This document shows positions 8,671 to 16,478 of a stretch of 37,944 bases of DNA, piece after piece (positions within the stretch are counted from its first letter, which is position 1; every line of letters begins with the position of its first letter). The notes beneath the pieces were generated by a model. That model did not search any database, was not told where the DNA came from, and saw only the letters and a list, made by a program, of their open reading frames with translations. A program made the position numbers and the translations under genes. This stretch comes from Propionibacteriaceae bacterium (lineage in GTDB: Bacteria > Actinomycetota > Actinomycetes > Propionibacteriales > Propionibacteriaceae): NCBI GenBank assembly GCA_031261485.1, contig JAISJO010000106.1:1-37944 (forward strand). Direction: 5' to 3'.

Positions 8671-10743
8671 TTAGCGTAACTGCAAGGCTTCGATTGCCTC
8701 GGCTACAACGTGGTCAGAAGTAATTCCGTACTCTTCGAACAGTCTAGCGGCAGAAGCCGATGCGCCGTAATGGTCAATGCCAATGCGGCGTGCGTCGGAG
8801 CCGACAATCTCAGCCCAACCATAGGTGACACCAGCCTCAATGGAGACTCTCACCGCATCGGCAGGGATGAGAGCCTTCTTGTATTCCTCGGGCTGGGCCT
8901 GGTACCACTCCAGGCACGGCGCCGACACGACACGGGTGGGGATACCGTCAGCTTCGAGCTTCTCACGCGCGTCAACCGCGACCTCCACCTCAGAGCCAGT
9001 GGCCACAAGGACCACCTTGGGCGCCGCACTTGCCTCGATGAGGGTGTACGCGCCTTTCGCCACCTCGGAAACGGGAGCGAAGCCTGTACCCTCGGAACGG
9101 TCGAAGGTCCTCACGTCTTGGCGAGTGAGAATGATCGCGGTCGGATGGTCATGAATCGACAAGATGATCTTCCACGCTTCGGCGGTCTCATTCGCGTCAG
9201 CGGGGCGGATGACATCCAGATTCGGCATGACCCGAAGCGAAGCGATCTGCTCGATGGGCTGGTGGGTCGGCCCGTCTTCACCCACGCCCACGGAGTCGTG
9301 GGTCCATACGAAGATGGAAGGGATGTGCGACAGAGCAGCTAGACGTGGAGGTGTGCGCATGTAGTCGGCGAAGACCAGGAATGTCCCCCCAAAACACCTT
9401 GTCAATCCAGCATTGATGGCGTTGAGGATGCCGCCCATGGCATGCTCGCGGATGCCGAAATGCAGGACGCGACCATTGGCTTGGGCGTCCCAGTCCTTCG
9501 TTTCGCGGTTCGCGGGAAGGAAAGATGGCTTGCCCTTCATAGTCGTGTTGTTGGAACCGGCGAGGTCGGCCGAACCGCCCCACAATTCGGGCACGATGTC
9601 CGCGATGGCGCTCAACACTTCGCCAGAGGCGGCGCGTGTGGACTTCTTGCCCGCCGGGAATTGGGGCACAGCGTCGGCCAGCGCTTCGGGGGTGCCTTGG
9701 GCGAGGACACGGTCAAGCAATGCCTTGCCCTCAGGGTTGGAGGCCGTCCATGCGGCGAACTTGGCGTCCCAGGTCTTGCGGGCTATGGCGGCGCGCGCTG
9801 TGGCGTTGCTCCTTGTGTGCTTCACAATCTCGGGCGCCACATCGAAGGACTTCGCAGGGTCCAGACCCAGGCGCTCCTTGAGGCGAGCGACTTCCTCAGC
9901 CCCAATCTTCGCGCCATGCACCTTCTCAGACCCGGCCATTGTCGGCAAGGGCCAACCAATGACTGTGGTCACCTTGATGAAACTCGGGCGATCCGTGACC
10001 GCCTTGGCCGCTTCGATGGCGGCGTAAAGTTCGTCGACCTTCTCCTCGTAGCCAGTTCCGCCGTTGGTGAAATCGACGCTCTGGACGTGCCAGCCATAAG
10101 CTTCGTAGCGAGCGCAGACATCCTCTGTCAGTGCGATCTGGGTGTCGCCCTCGATGGAGATGCGGTTGTCGTCATAGAACAAGACGAGATTGCCCAATTC
10201 CTGAGTCGCGGCAAGGGACGAGGCCTCCGACGAAATGCCTTCCTGGATGTCGCCGTCACCGCAGATGCAGTACACGAAATGGTCGAAGACCGACTCTCCG
10301 GGAATCGCTGTCGGATCGTAGAGTTGGCGCTCTTTGCGGGCTGCCATGGCGAAGCCGACAGCATTGGACACCCCAGCGCCGAGAGGACCAGTGGTGCATT
10401 CCACGCCCTTGGTGTGGTGGAGTTCGGGATGGCCCGGTGTGAGGGATCCCCAGGTGCGGAACTGCGCCAGGTCCTCAAGTTCCAGTCCGAACCCGGCTAG
10501 GTAGAGCTGCGTGTACTGAGTCAGGGACGAGTGCCCAATAGACAAGACGAACTTGTCACGACCGAGCCATTGCGGGTCGCCTGGGTCGACGTTCATCACC
10601 TTCTGGTAAAGCAAGTACGCGATGGGAGCCACAGAAATAGCAGTCCCCGGGTGACCGTTGCCCACCTTCTCGACAGCGTCCGCCGCCAGCACCCTCGCCG
10701 CATCCACTGCGCGCGCGTCAAGTTCATTCCACTCCAAAGCCAT
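8671..10743 (-). CDS. tkt: Transketolase
   Basis: This 690-residue enzyme is of normal length. It has the N-terminal NGHPGTA (His31), the thiamine-diphosphate motif GDGDIQEG (162-169) with the following Mg-binding DDN, and the central pyrimidine domain with FGIREHAMGGILNAI. It transfers two-carbon ketol units in the non-oxidative pentose phosphate pathway. AAGGGG lies nine bases before ATG. No transaldolase or glucose-6-phosphate dehydrogenase follows; instead pntAB follow downstream, which is less usual. Confidence 0.96.
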   Translation of the reverse strand: MALEWNELDARAVDAARVLAADAVEKVGNGHPGTAISVAPIAYLLYQKVMNVDPGDPQWLGRDKFVLSIGHSSLTQYTQLYLAGFGLELEDLAQFRTWGSLTPGHPELHHTKGVECTTGPLGAGVSNAVGFAMAARKERQLYDPTAIPGESVFDHFVYCICGDGDIQEGISSEASSLAATQELGNLVLFYDDNRISIEGDTQIALTEDVCARYEAYGWHVQSVDFTNGGTGYEEKVDELYAAIEAAKAVTDRPSFIKVTTVIGWPLPTMAGSEKVHGAKIGAEEVARLKERLGLDPAKSFDVAPEIVKHTRSNATARAAIARKTWDAKFAAWTASNPEGKALLDRVLAQGTPEALADAVPQFPAGKKSTRAASGEVLSAIADIVPELWGGSADLAGSNNTTMKGKPSFLPANRETKDWDAQANGRVLHFGIREHAMGGILNAINAGLTRCFGGTFLVFADYMRTPPRLAALSHIPSIFVWTHDSVGVGEDGPTHQPIEQIASLRVMPNLDVIRPADANETAEAWKIILSIHDHPTAIILTRQDVRTFDRSEGTGFAPVSEVAKGAYTLIEASAAPKVVLVATGSEVEVAVDAREKLEADGIPTRVVSAPCLEWYQAQPEEYKKALIPADAVRVSIEAGVTYGWAEIVGSDARRIGIDHYGASASAARLFEEYGITSDHVVAEAIEALQLR

Positions 10744-10980
10744 CGTCAGCCCCTTCGCTCATACGCCTCACATCAGAGGTCCATTCAAGCTTAGTGGTTC
10801 GCATCGGTCTCGTCGCATCTTCGAATCGTGTCTCCCGCAACCAGGCCCAGCCCGGTGGAGGTGTATTGTCGTGGGCTTCTCACTGCCGTTGCCCTGGGTC
10901 AAGAGTCACTTTGTGCTAGCCGGGCCGTCTTTCGAACTAGGCGTGGTCAGCGGTGCCGGGTAAGGATAATAGGCATGACA

Positions 10981-11039
10981 ATGGCCCTGGTTCGTCTTTG
11001 GCCGCATCATCCATGCGATCCCGAGAGGGCCAGGGCCAT
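10981..11039. repeat. Perfect 10-bp inverted repeat with a nested hairpin
   Basis: ATGGCCCTGG (10981-10990) pairs perfectly with CCAGGGCCAT (11030-11039). Inside the 39-nt loop, CGCAT (11003-11007) pairs with ATGCG (11013-11017). It could be a terminator, an attenuator or part of a small structured RNA. The strand is unknown. Confidence 0.55.
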
Positions 11040-11150
11040 CGTGTGTCTGGCGGCTTCCAGACCCACCCCGACAAGCCTGGGAACCGCACTTATTGTGATT
11101 CATCCCTAAACCCCATGTTCATGGACTTCACCCAATGCATCTATCATACA

Positions 11151-11191
11151 ACTTCAGTCTGAAAAATCAACGACTTCAGACTCTTGATTTT
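11151..11191. promoter_or_regulatory. Interleaved inverted repeats at the MFS promoter
   Basis: ACTTCAGTCT (11151-11160) and ACTTCAGACT (11173-11182) are direct repeats 22 bp apart, about two helical turns. As RNA or single-stranded DNA, AGTCTGAA (11156-11163) pairs with TTCAGACT (11175-11182), and AAAATCAA (11163-11170) pairs with TTGATTTT (11184-11191). These two stems interleave. Since the -35 box lies at the right edge, a pair of repressor sites is the simpler reading. Confidence 0.55.
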
Positions 11192-11212
11192 CACAATTTC
11201 ACATGGTATAAG
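11184..11212 (+). promoter_or_regulatory. Probable promoter of the MFS gene
   Basis: TTGATT (11184-11189) and TATAAG (11207-11212) are separated by exactly 17 bp and lie in a locally AT-rich segment. The -35 box sits in the right arm of an inverted repeat. The untranslated leader to the ATG at 11375 would be about 155 nt. Confidence 0.6.
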
Positions 11213-11374
11213 CAGAATCCGGCAGCGAGCTGACTTCGGATATCGCGCGCAACACACAAGAAGACAAACCAAGAGAACTATGACCGTGGTCCTAGGCCAG
11301 TATCCTGTGGCAAGAAGAGGGAAATCCCTGGCGCGATGTCGTGAGCCTTGAACGGGTGTGCAAGGCTTGTATAT

Positions 11375-12709
11375 ATGCGTTCGTACCTGACCATATTGCG
11401 CCTGCCCGGGGCACTCGCCTTCTGCGCGGCCGGGTTTGTGGCGCGCGCGGGCGGTGCGATGATGTCCATCGGCGCGGTTCTCATGGTCTCCGCGCTGTAC
11501 GGGTCGTATGGATTGGCAGGCGGACTCGCGGCGGCGAATGGAGTCGCGTGGGCGCTGGGCACCGCGTACCTGTCCGGCCTGGTCGACAGGCACGGGCAAC
11601 GCCAAGTCATGTTGCCAGCCGCGCTCGTTTCTGCTGCGTCTCTGGCGGCCATGGTCGTCTCGGGTCTCGTTCATGCTCCCATCTGGGCCCTTTTCGTCCT
11701 CATCGTCATCTCGGGGGCCACAGGCGGTTCTCATGGCGCGCTCGTGCGGGCGCGGTGGAGCTACCTGCTCAAGTCCCCCGCGCTGCTCCACACTGCGTAC
11801 TCGCTGGAGTCAACACTGGACGAACTGTGTTTCGTCATCGGTCCTGTTGTGGCAACGGCATTGGCCACCACGGTGCATCCTGCAGCGGGATTGGTGTGCC
11901 CGGTCGTTCTCGGTGCTGTGGGCGCGCTCTTGCTGTATTCACAGCGTTCGACCCAGCCACCGGTCGAGCCGGTCGAAATGGGAGAAGGTGGACGCAGAAA
12001 GCACGAGAAACTGGTTCTGGCCTATCCAGGGTTCGTTCCCGTGGTCGGAATCAGTCTGCTCCTGGGCGTGATTTTCGGCGCCATTGATGTGACGGCCGTG
12101 GCTGCCACGACTGCCTGGGATCAACGCTCCAAGGCAGGCATCGTCCTAGCGGCCATGTCGGCGGGGTCTGCCCTCGCCGGTATCCTTTATGGCGCGCGCG
12201 CCTGGGCGTCACCCCTGTGGAAGAGATACACCATCCTTGTCGTCGCGCTGGGTGTCTCAGTGTGCTCTCTCCTGTTCGTCGGCAGACCGCTCACCCTCGC
12301 TGTGTGTGGATTCGTCGCGGGCTTCACAATCGCTCCCACCTTCATCAATTCCAACGCCATCATCGTGCGCCTCATCCCGACCAGTCGCCTGACCGAGGGA
12401 CTCGCGTGGCTGGGCACGTCCATGGGCATCGGCACCTCCATCGGTTCCACCATCGCGGGGCAAGCCATCGATGTACAGGGGTGGCGCGCCGGATTCGTGG
12501 TCGCTGCCGCTGCCGGCTTGGCATCCGTTGCCATCGCGGCAGGATGTGCCAAGGTCATGCGCCGACTGACGACTGGACCCGAACCGACTACCGAACCAGA
12601 CCTCTCTGACTCGGCACTGCACGTGGACCGCGATGTGCCTGAGGACACGACCAACCCCAGTGATGGGATGGGGTCTGGTGGCTCGACACCTCATGGAAGC
12701 ACGAGTTAG
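11375..12709 (+). CDS. Major facilitator superfamily transporter
   Basis: This 444-residue protein has about twelve hydrophobic segments in two blocks. A charged central loop lies near residues 200-225, and a hydrophilic Ser/Thr/Pro-rich tail follows about residue 400. The loop GLVDRHGQRQVMLPAA after the second helix is a recognisable MFS motif A. The family exports drugs or metabolites or imports solutes using the proton gradient; the substrate is unknown. The ATG at 11375 is chosen over an in-frame TTG nine codons upstream, and AAGGC lies eight bases before it. It is preceded by a promoter overlapping inverted repeats, which suggests a dedicated repressor not encoded next to it. Its stop codon lies inside the CIRCE-like element of the next gene. 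Confidence 0.85.
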   Translation: MRSYLTILRLPGALAFCAAGFVARAGGAMMSIGAVLMVSALYGSYGLAGGLAAANGVAWALGTAYLSGLVDRHGQRQVMLPAALVSAASLAAMVVSGLVHAPIWALFVLIVISGATGGSHGALVRARWSYLLKSPALLHTAYSLESTLDELCFVIGPVVATALATTVHPAAGLVCPVVLGAVGALLLYSQRSTQPPVEPVEMGEGGRRKHEKLVLAYPGFVPVVGISLLLGVIFGAIDVTAVAATTAWDQRSKAGIVLAAMSAGSALAGILYGARAWASPLWKRYTILVVALGVSVCSLLFVGRPLTLAVCGFVAGFTIAPTFINSNAIIVRLIPTSRLTEGLAWLGTSMGIGTSIGSTIAGQAIDVQGWRAGFVVAAAAGLASVAIAAGCAKVMRRLTTGPEPTTEPDLSDSALHVDRDVPEDTTNPSDGMGSGGSTPHGSTS

Positions 12710-12732
12710 CAGTCTGCGTGGTAGAGTGCTAA
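12706..12732 (+). promoter_or_regulatory. CIRCE-like element (HrcA operator)
   Basis: TTAGCAGTC, nine bases, then GAGTGCTAA matches the CIRCE consensus TTAGCACTC-N9-GAGTGCTAA at 17 of 18 fixed positions with the exact spacer. CIRCE is the operator of the heat-shock repressor HrcA and is normally found at groES or groEL. Here it overlaps the MFS stop codon and lies 28 bp before fmdB. Confidence 0.8.
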
Positions 12733-12760
12733 CCGAAATATGGCACGAGCCTGGAGGAAC

Positions 12761-13192
12761 ATGCCCATCTACGAGTACCACTGCTCCAACTGCGGTGCGG
12801 ATCTAGAGATTTTTCAGCACATGTCGGACCCCACGTTGCGCCTGTGCCCACAATGCAAAGTCGAGGCTCTGGAGAAAGTGTTCTCCCCCGTCGGCATCGT
12901 GTTCAAGGGCTCTGGGTTTTACGCGACCGACTCCAAGAAGTCGAAGTCATCCACGTCCCTGCCCCCAAGCACATCCGAGGGGTCTGGAGCGAGTGGCTCG
13001 TCCAGCGAGTCTGGTCCATCCGAAAGCTCCTCCACAGCCTCATCCACTTCGGCGTCGCAGAAGGGCTCAGAGGCTAAGACCGCTTCTGGCTCTGCGTCGG
13101 CTTCGCCGTCAGGGTCGGGTGCATCTGGTCCCTCCGCCTCCTCGGGGGCGGGCGCTCCCGCATCAGCCACGTCGTCTTCGACCACGTCATAA
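12761..13192 (+). CDS. FmdB-family zinc-ribbon protein
   Basis: This 143-residue protein starts MPIYEYHC, typical of FmdB/CxxC_CXXC_SSSS regulators. It has two Cys pairs (Cys8/Cys11 and Cys29/Cys32) forming a zinc ribbon, then VFKGSGFYATD at about 51-61. From about residue 65 to the end it is an unusually long low-complexity Ser/Ala/Gly/Pro tail. GGAGGA sits directly before ATG. An upstream ATG seven codons earlier lacks a ribosome binding site. The function of the family is poorly known; putative regulator is the common label. The CIRCE-like element just upstream predicts HrcA control and heat induction. Confidence 0.88.
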   Translation: MPIYEYHCSNCGADLEIFQHMSDPTLRLCPQCKVEALEKVFSPVGIVFKGSGFYATDSKKSKSSTSLPPSTSEGSGASGSSSESGPSESSSTASSTSASQKGSEAKTASGSASASPSGSGASGPSASSGAGAPASATSSSTTS

Positions 13193-13290
13193 GTCACCTC
13201 CTCGTTCGACTCTTCATTCGCCTCCTCGGCCGAGTCATCGACCTAGTGTGGCGCGTGTAGTGGGGCTCTTGTCAATGACCTCCAACGGGT

Positions 13291-13329
13291 TGGGGATAAC
13301 TTCTTTGTTTCCGATTCTCCTGTGGATAA
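13291..13329. promoter_or_regulatory. DnaA-box pair before the SAF gene
   Basis: TGTGGATAA at 13321-13329 is a perfect DnaA box (TTATCCACA on the other strand). TGGGGATAA at 13291-13299, exactly 30 bp earlier, differs at one base. The same 30-bp spacing is seen in the perfect pair before comEA. Confidence 0.45.
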
Positions 13330-13366
13330 GTGGCTAGTCGCTGTGGCGGTTTCCCATAGTATCGGT

Positions 13367-13963
13367 GTGAAGATATTCAGCTTTGTGGGTCGCTTGCTGG
13401 CCCATCGTCGCTTGTTGGCCTGCCTTTCAGCAGGTGCGTGCGTCCTGCTTCTCGTGTCAGTGTGGAACGGCGGCAGTCAGGACATGACCAGTGTTCTCGT
13501 TGCCCACACACGCATCCAGGCGGGCGCGGTCATCACCTCCGCTGACGTGAGCGCGGTGGATGTGCCGAAGACTCTCGTTCCGGACTCGGCTATCACGTCG
13601 GAGGGGGCAGTGGTTGGCGAGATGGCGGCAGCGCCCATTCCTCGCGGGGCGATCCTGACCGAGGACTCGCTAGCCTCCGCCTCGGGAGTCGAGGTCGGCC
13701 ATGTCGTTATTCCTCTGTCAGTGTCCGCCCATCTCTTGCCGGTCCTCAAGCCTGGTTCGGTGGTGTCGATCTTCTTGGCCGATGCGACTGGGCAGGTGAG
13801 CGCGACGCGAGGAATCCGGGTGGTCACCGTCCCCCAGTCCTCATCCTCAGGCATGTTCTCGTCCGGGACCGATACCGTCATCTTGGTCGAGGTGCCTGAG
13901 TCCTTGGCCAGAGAGATCGCCTCAGGAACGTCTTTCGGTGCGCCCACCGTGGCTCTGGAATAG
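13367..13963 (+). CDS. SAF-domain membrane-anchored protein (CpaB/FlgA-like)
   Basis: This 198-residue protein has one transmembrane helix near the N-terminus (RLLACLSAGACVLLLVSVW). A SAF domain follows (VLVAHTRIQAGAVITSADVSAVDVP, about residues 45-105), then a small beta-rich C-terminal part (VVSIFLAD and VTVPQSSSSGM). SAF domains occur in CpaB pilus-assembly and FlgA proteins. In actinobacteria a solo SAF protein often lies beside fmdB. GTG at 13367 is preferred because TAGTAT (13357-13362) just upstream fits a -10 box and a near-leaderless start; an in-frame GTG at 13322 would add 15 residues. The biological role is unknown. Confidence 0.75.
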   Translation: MKIFSFVGRLLAHRRLLACLSAGACVLLLVSVWNGGSQDMTSVLVAHTRIQAGAVITSADVSAVDVPKTLVPDSAITSEGAVVGEMAAAPIPRGAILTEDSLASASGVEVGHVVIPLSVSAHLLPVLKPGSVVSIFLADATGQVSATRGIRVVTVPQSSSSGMFSSGTDTVILVEVPESLAREIASGTSFGAPTVALE

Positions 13964-14064
13964 ACGGAGGTCGCTGATGAGTGTCGGAACACCCTCACGC
14001 GCTCCTCCGAAGTCAAGCGCGTCAAGCACGACCTGCCTTCTTCCTTGGACGCTCAGCATGTCAT

Positions 14065-14088
14065 GTTGAGACCGACATGGGTCTCAAC
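14065..14088. terminator. Hairpin after the SAF gene
   Basis: GTTGAGACC (14065-14073) and GGTCTCAAC (14080-14088) form a perfect 9-bp stem with a 6-nt loop, about 100 bp after the SAF stop codon. There is no T tract after it, which is common for actinobacterial terminators. Confidence 0.6.
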
Positions 14089-14095
14089 TGCGGGT

Positions 14096-14187
14096 GCGGG
14101 TTTCCCGCCTGATGGGGTCGCATGTCTTTTTCGGCGGCCTATCTGCTCGTAGTGGGGCGGGTTTCCCGCGTGACGGGGTTACGTGCC
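14096..14187. repeat. Two 31-bp direct repeats, each starting with a hairpin
   Basis: GCGGGTTTCCCGC occurs at 14096-14108 and again at 14157-14169. The similarity continues for 31 bp (14096-14126 and 14157-14187, six differences), with a 61-bp period. Each copy forms a GCGGG/CCCGC hairpin. They lie in the convergent gap between the SAF gene and aroG, the second copy only 15 bp past the aroG stop, and probably act as terminators. Confidence 0.65.
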
Positions 14188-14201
14188 CAACCGTTGTGCG
14201 C

Positions 14202-15575
14202 TCAGAAGTCGAGTGCCGTGAAGTCGCTGTGATGTTCCATCGCTGAGAGTCGGTCGGCCACCATGAAGGCGAGTTCGAGGGACTGGGTGCGGTTCAGTCT
14301 GGGGTCGCACACTGTTTCGTAGCGGTTCTCCAAGTCGGCTTCGGACAGTTCGCCCGCTCCCCCGACGCACTCGGTCACGTCGTCGCCGGTTAATTCGACA
14401 TGAATGCCGCCCGGCCACGTCCCGAGAGTCGCATGAACGTCGAAGAAACCGTCAACCTCGTCGCTGACATCCGAGAAAGACCTCGTCTTGTATCCAGAGG
14501 CCGTGGGGAAGGTGTTTCCGTGCATCGGATCGCACACCCAGCAAACTTTGCGCCCAGTTGCTTCGACGGCTTCCACGATGGGGGGCAGCGCCGCCCGAAC
14601 CTTGCCCGCCCCCATACGGGAAATGACGGTGAGTCTGCCCGGTTCCATGTCGGGGTCGAGGGTTTCCGCTAGGGCCACCACGTCGGCAGGCGTGGCGGAT
14701 GGGCCGATCTTGACGCCGAGTGGGTTGCGCAAGTGCCGAAGCAACTCGACATGTGCGCCATTGAGTTGACGAGTACGCTCCCCGATCCACAGGAGATGCC
14801 CACCGACGTTGTACGGAAGTGTCGTGCGGGAGTCGATGCGCGTGAGGGCATGTTCATAGTCAATGAGCAATGCCTCATGGCTGGCGTAAAAGTCGACTGT
14901 GCGGAAGGAGTCGTCGTCCACTCCGCAGGCGATCATGAAGGACAGCGCGCGGTCGATTTCGGCAGTGATCTGCTCATACCTCGCAGACACATGGGCAGTG
15001 CGCACGAAATCGGCATTCCATGAGTGCATGGCTCGCAAGTCGGCGAAGCCTCCCTTGGTGAACGCTCTGACGAGGTTGAGGGTGGCTGCTGATGCGTTGT
15101 ACACACTGAGCAGACGGTTCGGCTCGTGCCGACGCGCTCCAGCGGTGAACTCGAATCCGTTGACCGCATCTCCTCGATAGGCGGGCAGTGTCACGCCGTC
15201 CCGAGTCTCCGTGTCGGCCGAGCGTGGTTTGGCGAACTGGCCTGCCATCCGTCCAATCTTGACGATAGGGACCTCGGCGGCATAGGTCAGCACGACGGCC
15301 ATGGACAACAAAACGCGAAGGCGTCCCCGAATCGACGATGCAGTCACCGAGTCGAAGGTTTCCGCGCAATCCCCACCTTGAAGGATGAATGCCCGTCCTT
15401 GGGCCGCCTCGGCCATCTTCGTCTTCAGAGCGTCACACTCCCCAGCGAACACCAAGGGAGGCAGCCTCCTCAGCGCGGACAGCACGCGATCCACGTCCGC
15501 CGCATCAGAATACGACGGCTGCTGCGGAGGATTCAGTGCATGCAGGGCATCAAGGGAAGGGACTAAGTCGCTCAT
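14202..15575 (-). CDS. Class II 3-deoxy-7-phosphoheptulonate (DAHP) synthase
   Basis: This 457-residue protein is the plant/actinobacterial type II DAHP synthase, which condenses phosphoenolpyruvate and erythrose-4-phosphate in the first step of the shikimate pathway. Diagnostic segments include QGGDCAETF, GRMAGQFAKPRS, LPAYRGDAVNGFEF, VCDPMHGNT and GIHVELTGDDVTECVGGA. The metal and PEP ligands lie in these blocks. It starts nine bases after the plsC stop, so the two are co-transcribed. No other aromatic gene is near. The symbols aroG and aroF are both used for this class, so none is given. Confidence 0.95.
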   Translation of the reverse strand: MSDLVPSLDALHALNPPQQPSYSDAADVDRVLSALRRLPPLVFAGECDALKTKMAEAAQGRAFILQGGDCAETFDSVTASSIRGRLRVLLSMAVVLTYAAEVPIVKIGRMAGQFAKPRSADTETRDGVTLPAYRGDAVNGFEFTAGARRHEPNRLLSVYNASAATLNLVRAFTKGGFADLRAMHSWNADFVRTAHVSARYEQITAEIDRALSFMIACGVDDDSFRTVDFYASHEALLIDYEHALTRIDSRTTLPYNVGGHLLWIGERTRQLNGAHVELLRHLRNPLGVKIGPSATPADVVALAETLDPDMEPGRLTVISRMGAGKVRAALPPIVEAVEATGRKVCWVCDPMHGNTFPTASGYKTRSFSDVSDEVDGFFDVHATLGTWPGGIHVELTGDDVTECVGGAGELSEADLENRYETVCDPRLNRTQSLELAFMVADRLSAMEHHSDFTALDF

Positions 15576-15584
15576 CTAACCAGA

Positions 15585-16343
15585 CTATCTCTCGGCTTCA
15601 ATCCCGGTTTGTGGTGGCTCGGGCGTGGACTTGTGGCCCGTCGCCTCGATGGTCTTCTTCTCCCTGCGCTGACGTAAGGAGTACTCATCGACCATTTCCT
15701 GCCCTGTCAGCTCCTGAATGCGGCGCATCACTTCGTCGGTGGCCTCCCGCAGAACCGCGCCCGCCTCTTCAGTGGTCGCCGCGTTGAGATACCTATCCCT
15801 CATCTCAGGAGGGAATCGGAACTCCTCGCCCATGCTCAACTCAGGTCTGTACAGCCACGGGAATGGAAGCCATTTCTTGGTGAAGCGAGTCCTGAAACAG
15901 GCGTACGGGAGGATGGGCGCGTCGGCCCCGAGAGCAAGACGAGCGATTCCTGTGTGCCCTTTGTACAACCGCCCGTCCGGCGAGCGGTGGCCTTCGGGAA
16001 ATATCGCAATAACGCCACCGGCCTTGAGGCACTTCATCAAGGAGGACATTCCCCCCGCTGAAGCATTCCCGCCCGAGCGATCCATGGGCACCTGGTGAGC
16101 CTTGGTGAGAACCCAGGCCAACATCCTCCGAAATAGGGTATCTCGACGAAACAGGGCATCTTTTGCTGGGAAAGTCATCTGCGGCTTGGCGAACGCCGGG
16201 AGAAGGAAGGTCTCACCTGTGCCGATGTGGTTGGCCGCGACGATGAGCGGACCCTCGTGTATCTTGTCGAACCCTTTGAGGACAGGCCAAAACAAGATCC
16301 AGCACAACGGCCTGGCGATGGCTCTCACAACCGTATAGAACAT
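15585..16343 (-). CDS. 1-acyl-sn-glycerol-3-phosphate acyltransferase family protein
   Basis: This 252-residue PlsC-type acyltransferase has motif II/III FPEGHRSPDG (115-124) and a hydrophobic N-terminus (CWILFWPVLKGF) that could associate with the membrane. Motif I is NHIGTGE, with His39 and then Glu44 where the family's HX4D has Asp, so the catalytic dyad is His-Glu. The family makes phosphatidic acid from lysophosphatidic acid. The C-terminal 50 residues are charged. The order plsC then class II DAHP synthase is familiar from actinobacteria. The D-to-E change may be conservative or may mark a sub-family with another acceptor. Confidence 0.88.
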   Translation of the reverse strand: MFYTVVRAIARPLCWILFWPVLKGFDKIHEGPLIVAANHIGTGETFLLPAFAKPQMTFPAKDALFRRDTLFRRMLAWVLTKAHQVPMDRSGGNASAGGMSSLMKCLKAGGVIAIFPEGHRSPDGRLYKGHTGIARLALGADAPILPYACFRTRFTKKWLPFPWLYRPELSMGEEFRFPPEMRDRYLNAATTEEAGAVLREATDEVMRRIQELTGQEMVDEYSLRQRREKKTIEATGHKSTPEPPQTGIEAER

Positions 16344-16478
16344 CGTTCTCCTTCCGGTGTAACTCTATCGGCTCCAGAATCTGGGTATCTCCTTTGACAC
16401 TTCCCGGCTTCGGCGCTACCCACCTCCAAGACGGGCAATTCTTACCGATACCCGCCAACGGGGACTACCATCGATCCT

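Larger units (their letters stand above)
10744..11374. other. 631-bp intergenic region between tkt and the MFS gene
   Basis: I see no credible protein gene here. The region holds a nested inverted repeat at 10981-11039, then an AT-richer segment (about 11085-11290) with two interleaved inverted repeats and a good promoter for the MFS gene. The tkt promoter must lie at the left end, read leftwards, but I could not fix it. A TTCGAAT at about 10817 resembles a tRNA T-loop, but the flanking stem does not pair. Confidence 0.7.

Noticed and set aside
10803-10842. A TTCGAAT followed by CCGCAACCA resembling the 3' half of a tRNA
   Set aside because: The bases flanking the loop do not form a T stem, and no acceptor or anticodon arm can be built upstream.
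10953-11162. A short 69-codon frame in the tkt-MFS gap
   Set aside because: It has no ribosome binding site and no recognisable protein, and it overlaps the inverted repeats and the MFS promoter.
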